Origin: Kangiella spongicola
GTDB lineage: Bacteria; Pseudomonadota; Gammaproteobacteria; Enterobacterales; Kangiellaceae
DNA length: 64,000 nucleotides
Assembly (NCBI RefSeq): GCF_003194565.2
Contig: NZ_QICH01000004.1
Location: 19,638 to 83,637, forward strand
Direction of reading: 5' to 3'
In this document: piece by piece, positions 58,798-64,000 of the stretch
How positions within the stretch are numbered: position 1 is the first letter of the stretch
Layout of the letters: every line of letters starts with the position of its first letter
Notes under the pieces: model-generated
The model's database searches: none
What the model saw: the letters and a program-made list of their open reading frames with translations, nothing else
Told to the model about the DNA's origin: nothing
Program-made: the position numbers and the translations under genes

Positions 58798-58898
58798 AAC
58801 TGTGTCACTTTTTAATAATTAAAGACTGTAAAATGACGCCCTGCTTTTAATGAAACTTAGCTGAATCAGCTTCATATATAAGCAGAACGTCATTCTAT

Positions 58899-60545
58899 TT
58901 ATTGTGCGGCTTCCGCTTTACCCACTAAATCAGCAATATGATTCATCGCATGGAAAATATTACTCTGCTCATGGGTACCGCGTAGCAATTGTGCGCCTGG
59001 TCCCACAGCATAGATACCGACATCTTCGCCAGAGTGCGTTTCCGAACCAAGTGGAATTAATGACTCCTGATGGAAGCCAGCTGATTGCGTGTCAACACTA
59101 GCTAGATCATGGCGCCCAGCGGCGGCTGCGTCACCATAACGTTGATCACCACCATTGCCTTCACCATAATCAGCGAACCCTAAACCATTAGCGTAACCAA
59201 CTGTGGTGTAAGGCATATTATCAGCAGCCATTGTTGCTTCATCTTCCGCGTGCCCAGCACCATCATTACCTTTAACCACGCCTAAAATTGGGTTACCGCG
59301 TGTCGGATAACCCGCTAAGGTAAAGACATGACTGTGATCAGCAGTAACAATAATCAAGGTTTCGTTTAAATCCACTTTATCAACCGCAGTCTGTACCGCC
59401 TCAGCGAACTCAACCGCATCTTCAAGCGCACGATAAGCATTGCCCGCATGATGACCGTGATCAATTCGACCAGACTCAACAGTAAGGAAAAATCCTTTGT
59501 CGTTTTTGCTTAAAATATCAATCGATTTAGACGTCATCTCGCTCAGAGATGGCTCACCCGCCACATCATTAGCGCGATCTGCCTCATACTCCATGTGTGA
59601 TGAATTAAATAAACCTAGAACTTTCGATGCCGAGTCTGCACTTAATGCATCAAAACCTGCTTGATCATACACATAGCTTCCAACTGGATACTTTGCTTTC
59701 CAAGAGTCGATTAAATTCACTCCATCCGTACGCTTGCCTGTTTTGCCCTCTTCATCGGTAAAAGTGTTTGGGATAAAGTGGCGACGGCCACCGCCCATCA
59801 CAACGTCTATGCCATCACCATAAGAAAACTCAACCAGCTGAGTAGCAATATCTTTGCAACCATTAGCTTTTGCTTCATCAGTCAAACCGTCATCGCTTTC
59901 CCAGTTACGCTCCGGAGACTTCGCATAAGTCGCTGCTGGCGTGGCGTGGGTGATACGTGCCGTAGACACAACACCTGTCGACATACCGGCTATTTCAGCC
60001 AATTCCACGGCTGTAACCAGCTCATTGCCTTTTGCTGAGCTGCAATCGGCTCTCAACGCACTGTCAGGATAACCAATAACGCCAGCTTTGGTTTTAACAC
60101 CACTCATCATAGCCGTCATAGTTCCTGCCGAATCTGGTGTCTGTTGATTAGTGTTATAGGTTTTAGCAAAGCCCGCGACTGGAAACTTCTCAAAGCTCAA
60201 CTGATACTCTTCACCCGTAGCCCCACCTTTCTGCCCAGCGAATATTCGTGCGGCAGTTATGGTCGAAACGCCCATGCCGTCACCGACAAAAAGAATCACG
60301 TTTTTAGCCGAGCCTTTGGTCAACACTTCCTCAGTTTCTAAAGCAGCGTCGACACGTGTCTTACCTTGATTGAACCATTGATTAGTTTTTGTCCAGTCTA
60401 TGCTTGATACTGGTGGCTCTGGATCGGGGGTTTCATCATCGTCATCACTATCGAAACATGCGGTTAACAAAGTCGTTGATATCAATACGCTTAATAATGT
60501 GTAAGCATGCTTTTTCGAGTGTTGCTTTTTATCAAAAATACTCAT
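58899..60545 (-). CDS. Alkaline phosphatase, lipoprotein form
   Basis: Metal-dependent phosphomonoesterase that frees phosphate from organic esters outside the cytosol. The 548-residue product has a lipoprotein signal (STTLLTAC, Cys30), an acidic linker (FDSDDDDETPDPEPP), and the PhoA-type core: NVILFVGDGMGVSTITAAR (first metal Asp), nucleophile Ser139 in QQTPDSAGTMTAMMSG, ESGRIDHGHHAGN, and TADHSHVFTLAGYP plus a C-terminal GSETHSGEDVGIYA. All metal and Ser ligands appear present. It begins 44 bases after the second phosphatase gene, so the two are likely one operon. Confidence 0.93.
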   Translation of the reverse strand: MSIFDKKQHSKKHAYTLLSVLISTTLLTACFDSDDDDETPDPEPPVSSIDWTKTNQWFNQGKTRVDAALETEEVLTKGSAKNVILFVGDGMGVSTITAARIFAGQKGGATGEEYQLSFEKFPVAGFAKTYNTNQQTPDSAGTMTAMMSGVKTKAGVIGYPDSALRADCSSAKGNELVTAVELAEIAGMSTGVVSTARITHATPAATYAKSPERNWESDDGLTDEAKANGCKDIATQLVEFSYGDGIDVVMGGGRRHFIPNTFTDEEGKTGKRTDGVNLIDSWKAKYPVGSYVYDQAGFDALSADSASKVLGLFNSSHMEYEADRANDVAGEPSLSEMTSKSIDILSKNDKGFFLTVESGRIDHGHHAGNAYRALEDAVEFAEAVQTAVDKVDLNETLIIVTADHSHVFTLAGYPTRGNPILGVVKGNDGAGHAEDEATMAADNMPYTTVGYANGLGFADYGEGNGGDQRYGDAAAAGRHDLASVDTQSAGFHQESLIPLGSETHSGEDVGIYAVGPGAQLLRGTHEQSNIFHAMNHIADLVGKAEAAQ

Positions 60546-60589
60546 CTTTATATCCTCAATTAAATTCTGCTGTAATTACTAAACGATTA

Positions 60590-62161
60590 CTATTGATAAG
60601 CTTCGCCACCAAGCTCCGCCGCTTGGTTGATCACGTGGAAAATAACGTTCTGCTCAATAACGCCTTGCAGTAAATGAGCCCCAGGGCCACGAGCGTGAAT
60701 CGTGATATCCTCACCAGCATGTGTTTCAGAGCCCAAAGGAACGAGCGCTTCTTGATGGAAGCCCGATTGAGTCGTATCAGTAGAAGTTAAATCAACACGC
60801 CCGCTGTGAGGATCGTCACCATAGCGTTGGTCACCGCCATTACCAACGCCATAATCAGCAAAGCCTAATCCATTGGTGTAGCCGACTGTGGTGTAAGGCA
60901 TACCGTCAGATGCTAGAGCTAGATCGGACTCAGGTTGACCACTAGCGTCCGTCGATTTAACCAACCCCAAAATTGGATTGCCGCGCTGTGGATAACCAGC
61001 AATAGTAAACACATGGCTGTGATCAGCTGTTACCATAATCAAAGTGTCTTCTGGGTTGGTGTTGTCCATGGCGTATTGGATGGCGTTGGCAAACTCAATG
61101 GTGTCATCTAAAGCACGGTAAGCATTACCAGCATGGTGGCCATGGTCAATGCGGCCAGACTCCACCATCAAAAAGTAACCCTTGTCATTCTTTTTGAGGA
61201 TTTCTAAAGCGACTTCCGTCATTTCAGTGACTGTGGGCTCACCACCAACATCGCTCAAACGATCGACGTTATATTGCATGTGAGATGAGTTGAATAAACC
61301 TAATAGTTTGTCGGCGTTGGCTAAATCCAGTCCTGTTAAGCTTGACTGATCTTCAACGTAGAAAGCATTTTGGTCGTTGTAACGCTCAAGCCACTCATTC
61401 GTAAGATCGCGACCATCGGTGCGCTTTCCAGCTTTTCCTTCTGAGTCAGTCACTGTCTCAGGAATAAAGTGACGGCGACCGCCCCCCATCACGACATCAA
61501 TACCATCCCCTGCCTCTAACTCTACGAGCTGTGTTGCAATATCCTTACAACCAGCTGTTTTGGCGTCTTCAGGCATTCCATCATCACTTTCCCAGTTTCG
61601 TTCAGGAACTTTGGCATAAGTCGCAGCTGGAGTAGCGTGGGTAACGCGGGCCGTAGAAATGATGCCAGTCGACAAGCCCTTTTCTTCCGCCATCTCTATG
61701 GCTGTTTTTAATTCATAGCCACTCGCTGTATCGCAGTTAGCACGGTCTGTATCAGGAGCAATATTAATCACGCCAGCTTTTGTTTTAACTCCCGTCATCA
61801 TCGCCGTCATTGTGCCAGCTGAATCAGGCGTTTGCTGATTGGTGTTGTAAGTTTTGACTTGGGCACTGTAGGGCATTGTTTCGAAGGAAAGAAAGTTCTC
61901 CTCACCAGTACCGCCGTTACGTTGCCCCGCCAAAATACGAGCAGCTGTAATGGTAGAGATCCCCATGCCGTCACCCACGAATAAGATGACATTTTTAGCG
62001 TTAGATTTTGGAGCCTGACTTAGCTGTTTTTCAATAGCAGCTTGACCGTCTGTGAACCAAGGGCTGTTCGACTGAACATCTGGAAGAACGGCAGAATGCG
62101 CCACTGAAACCAGTCCGCATGTTACCGCCGTAGCTATTATAGTTTTACTTAGGCGTCGCAT
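60590..62161 (-). CDS. Alkaline phosphatase, soluble periplasmic form
   Basis: Close paralogue of the gene just downstream. The 523-residue product has a Sec signal peptide (TIIATAVTCGLVSVAHSA) rather than a lipobox. Core motifs are the same: NVILFVGDGMGISTITAAR, Ser114 in QQTPDSAGTMTAMMTG, ESGRIDHGHHAGN, TADHSHVFTIAGYP, GSETHAGEDITIHA. The matching order over the whole length shows recent duplication. Promoter region carries a Pho-box-like direct repeat (62261-62278), suggesting induction when phosphate is scarce. Confidence 0.93.
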   Translation of the reverse strand: MRRLSKTIIATAVTCGLVSVAHSAVLPDVQSNSPWFTDGQAAIEKQLSQAPKSNAKNVILFVGDGMGISTITAARILAGQRNGGTGEENFLSFETMPYSAQVKTYNTNQQTPDSAGTMTAMMTGVKTKAGVINIAPDTDRANCDTASGYELKTAIEMAEEKGLSTGIISTARVTHATPAATYAKVPERNWESDDGMPEDAKTAGCKDIATQLVELEAGDGIDVVMGGGRRHFIPETVTDSEGKAGKRTDGRDLTNEWLERYNDQNAFYVEDQSSLTGLDLANADKLLGLFNSSHMQYNVDRLSDVGGEPTVTEMTEVALEILKKNDKGYFLMVESGRIDHGHHAGNAYRALDDTIEFANAIQYAMDNTNPEDTLIMVTADHSHVFTIAGYPQRGNPILGLVKSTDASGQPESDLALASDGMPYTTVGYTNGLGFADYGVGNGGDQRYGDDPHSGRVDLTSTDTTQSGFHQEALVPLGSETHAGEDITIHARGPGAHLLQGVIEQNVIFHVINQAAELGGEAYQ

Positions 62162-62260
62162 AAATTTATCCTCAATGCAGTTTATTTATAAAGCACCTAT
62201 AAGCTATTAGCGGAAGATGACGATATCGTAACAACTAGAAGACAATATGATTGCGGCCTA

Positions 62261-62278
62261 GTGACAGGAGTGTGACGC
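62261..62278 (-). promoter_or_regulatory. Pho-box-like direct repeat before the phosphatase genes
   Basis: On the minus strand GCGTCAC-ACTC-CTGTCAC: two 7-base units 4 bases apart, an 11-base period as in PhoB sites (consensus CTGTCAT repeats). The second unit matches 6 of 7, the first only 4 of 7. It is about 100 bases before the ATG at 62161. Moderate support. Confidence 0.5.
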
Positions 62279-62403
62279 GTTCTAAGCTTGTGATGCTGGT
62301 CTCATTTTGAAACTGAAGATTATTCGCTATAAGATTTAAAACAGCGTGTGGTATATTAGCCACAGTAAAACAAGCATAATCATTTTTAATTTCAAGGTAG
62401 CCC

Positions 62404-63318
62404 ATGAAAATCGGTATTCTCTCGCGTAACGCAAAACTTTACTCGACTCGTCGACTGGTGGAAGCAGCTAAGGAACACGGTCACGAACCACAAGTTGTTG
62501 ATGTCCTTAAATGCTTTATGAACATTACAGCAAACCGACCTACGGTTCATAGTAAAGTTAAAGGTGAAGTGACTCAGCTTAATTTTGATGCTGTTATACC
62601 AAGAATTGGCGCCTCTATCACCGCTTATGGTACTGCCGTATTACGTCAATTTGAAGTTGGTGGCGTCTATTCTGTCAACGAATCTATCGCTATTACGCGC
62701 TCTCGCGATAAGTTACGCGCGCATCAACTTTTGGCGCGCAAAGGTGTTGGTATGCCGATCACCAGCTATGCCCACGCAGTTGATGCTACCGATGAAATAA
62801 TTCAGTCCGTAGGCGGGGCTCCTCTAATCGTAAAGATTATCGAGAGTACTCATGGCAATGGTGTGGTGCTTGCTGAAACGAATAAAGCGGCTGAGAGCTT
62901 GATTAATGCTTTCAGAAGTTTGAACGCAGATTTCTTAGTTCAAGAGTTTATTAAAGAATCTGGTGGCTCTGACATTCGTTGCTTTGTGGTAGGCGATAAA
63001 GTGATTGCAGCCATGCAGCGGAGCGCTAAAGAAGGTGAATTCCGCTCGAACTTACATCGTGGCGGTAGTGCCGAGGTTACAAAGCTTAAGCCCGAAGAAA
63101 GAGCTCTTGCTGTGCGAGCGGCTAAAGTTATGGGGTTAGATGTAGCGGGAGTTGATTTATTACGCTCGGCTCATGGGCCATTAGTAATCGAAGTAAACTC
63201 TTCGCCAGGGCTAGAAGGTATCGAGAAAGCCACAGGCAAAGACGTCGCCGGTGCGATTATTAAATACATCGAAAAAGACTCTTTAAAAGGCCCAAACAAG
63301 CCTAAAGGCAAGGGCTAA
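62404..63318 (+). CDS. rimK: RimK-type glutamate ligase (ribosomal protein S6 modification)
   Basis: ATP-grasp ligase that adds Glu residues to the C-terminus of ribosomal protein S6. The 304-residue product begins [21 protein letters not shown], has the RimK N-domain ([17 protein letters not shown]), the ATP-grasp lysine/Gly region ([19 protein letters not shown]), [20 protein letters not shown] and the metal/ATP block [24 protein letters not shown]. Length and order match RimK. A 242-base gap separates it from the divergent phosphatase. Its partner gene follows 41 bases later. Confidence 0.94.
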   Translation: MKIGILSRNAKLYSTRRLVEAAKEHGHEPQVVDVLKCFMNITANRPTVHSKVKGEVTQLNFDAVIPRIGASITAYGTAVLRQFEVGGVYSVNESIAITRSRDKLRAHQLLARKGVGMPITSYAHAVDATDEIIQSVGGAPLIVKIIESTHGNGVVLAETNKAAESLINAFRSLNADFLVQEFIKESGGSDIRCFVVGDKVIAAMQRSAKEGEFRSNLHRGGSAEVTKLKPEERALAVRAAKVMGLDVAGVDLLRSAHGPLVIEVNSSPGLEGIEKATGKDVAGAIIKYIEKDSLKGPNKPKGKG

Positions 63319-63359
63319 TAAAGCATAAGTGTTTATGGCAAATTTATGAGGAATGACTC

Positions 63360-63782
63360 GTGAGCAAAATGAAGGTGGGCTGGAAAGAAGAAGCCAAACT
63401 CTCTGAACTCAATATTGATCCGATAAAAGTAAAAGTCGACACGGGAGCTAAAACGTCGAGTTTGCACGCTTTTGACATTGAATCGTTTGAAGAAAATGGC
63501 GTCACTTACGTTAAATTCAAAACATGCCCTTATAAAAGGCACCCTAAGAAAACGATAAGCTGCCAATCAGAAGTCATCGACTATAGAAAAATTACAAGCT
63601 CAAACGGCCAGACCCAGTTGCGCTACGTGATTCGAACGCCTATTACTATTGGCGACCAAACCTGGGACATCGATGTTACTTTAGCCGATCGCAAGAAAAT
63701 GCGTTATAAAATGCTACTTGGACGAGAAGCCATGAAGAACATCATCGTTTCCCCTCACGAAGCCTACATTCAATCTGAATAA
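63360..63782 (+). CDS. RimK-linked retropepsin-like protease (annotated elsewhere as 'ATP-dependent zinc protease')
   Basis: 140-residue partner commonly found next to rimK. It has VKVDTGAKTSSLHAFDI: Asp27-Thr-Gly-Ala, the active-site motif of retropepsin-like aspartic proteases. No HExxH zinc motif is present, so the common database name seems unsuitable. A second family block is YKMLLGREAMKNIIV. Begins at a GTG (63360) with GAGGA 7-8 bases upstream; an ATG at 63369 is less well placed. In Pseudomonas the comparable RimB protein affects RimK activity on S6. Role here is inferred from context. Confidence 0.85.
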   Translation: MSKMKVGWKEEAKLSELNIDPIKVKVDTGAKTSSLHAFDIESFEENGVTYVKFKTCPYKRHPKKTISCQSEVIDYRKITSSNGQTQLRYVIRTPITIGDQTWDIDVTLADRKKMRYKMLLGREAMKNIIVSPHEAYIQSE

Positions 63783-63820
63783 CCGAGCTTGCCAAGCAAG
63801 CAAGTTTCCGCTATCTTACG

Positions 63821-63966
63821 CGCCTACGGTGAAGTAGCCATTGGCTGACAAACCGTAGGTTTAAGCGCTTGAATGCAGTGAAAGCGACCCGAAGGGCGAG
63901 AAAGCAACGCTTTCGAGTAACGCGCACGCAGAAGTGCGCCGTATCGACAGGGAAACACTAACTGTC
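63821..63966. repeat. Run of four perfect hairpins after the rimK pair
   Basis: In order: CCTACGGT (63823-63830)/ACCGTAGG (63852-63859), with AGCC/GGCT inside; GAAAGCG (63880-63886)/CGCTTTC (63908-63914), with CCC-GAA-GGG inside; GCGCAC (63922-63927)-GCAGAA-GTGCGC (63934-63939); GACAG (63946-63950)/CTGTC (63962-63966). Each stem is perfect. No open frame, no T-tails. The array may continue beyond the window. Confidence 0.7.
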
Positions 63967-64000
63967 TATACATCCATAAAGTTTTAAATAACGGTGAAGT

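Noticed and set aside
63821..64000. CRISPR-like array at the right end
   Set aside because: The hairpins differ in sequence; no direct repeats with regular spacers.

Overview
The window looks like the chromosome of a marine gammaproteobacterium. Low-to-mid GC, the gene set and several gene orders shared with Escherichia coli (queA-tgt-yajC-secD-secF; dnaX-ybaB-recR...htpG...adk-hemH; yoaA-tsaB-Slp lipoprotein; pbpC with an alpha-2-macroglobulin) point to that class. A Kangiella-like organism is my best guess, but this is inference from memory, not a search. No tRNA, rRNA, CRISPR, prophage or intact insertion sequence was seen. The only stable RNA gene found is the 4.5S SRP RNA.

Layout. 1-5453 (minus): protein export genes secF (cut by the window edge), secD and yajC, and the queuosine genes tgt and queA. 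5554-12869 (minus): penicillin-binding protein 1C and a large alpha-2-macroglobulin lipoprotein. 13051-15071 (minus): a Sel1/TonB-like envelope protein, ribosome modulation factor, and a doubtful small ORF or small transcript. 15117-26611 (plus): a complete leucine/isovalerate degradation cluster controlled by a MerR-type regulator (liuR, liuA, thiolase, acyl-CoA dehydrogenase, liuB, liuC, liuD, liuE, CoA-transferase A and B). It carries isovaleryl-CoA to acetyl-CoA and acetoacetate, then to two acetyl-CoA. 26612-27296: a gene-free stretch with two different folded repeat elements. 27297-32841 (plus): an S46 dipeptidyl-peptidase, a small unknown protein and a transmembrane GGDEF-EAL protein. 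32911-40719: acnB (minus), then purB, the ribosomal oxygenase roxA, a MATE exporter and queH (plus). queH supplies the last queuosine step for the tgt/queA genes at the left end.

40768-57828 (all minus) is an ancient housekeeping block: Slp-type lipoprotein, tsaB, yoaA, hemH, adk, htpG, recR, ybaB, dnaX. Two accessory islets interrupt it. One (46146-49920) carries an unrecognised 728-residue Cys-rich protein, a VanZ-like protein and an unknown secreted protein. The other (52131-54123) carries a small lipoprotein and an S41 protease gene broken by a single in-frame amber codon. dnaX contains a ten-A tract whose -1 reading stops two codons later, so a short gamma-type product is likely. The 4.5S RNA follows at 58066-58165. 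58258-62161 (minus) holds an unknown exported protein and two tandem alkaline phosphatases behind a Pho-box-like site. 62404-63782 (plus) is rimK with its retropepsin-like partner, followed by a run of hairpins to the window end.

The items I consider least explained are the 728-residue protein, the three-way-junction element at 26926-27076, the dispersed hairpin repeat with a compensatory base change (17018, 18351, 54895), the hairpin array at the right end, and the dnaX slippage site.
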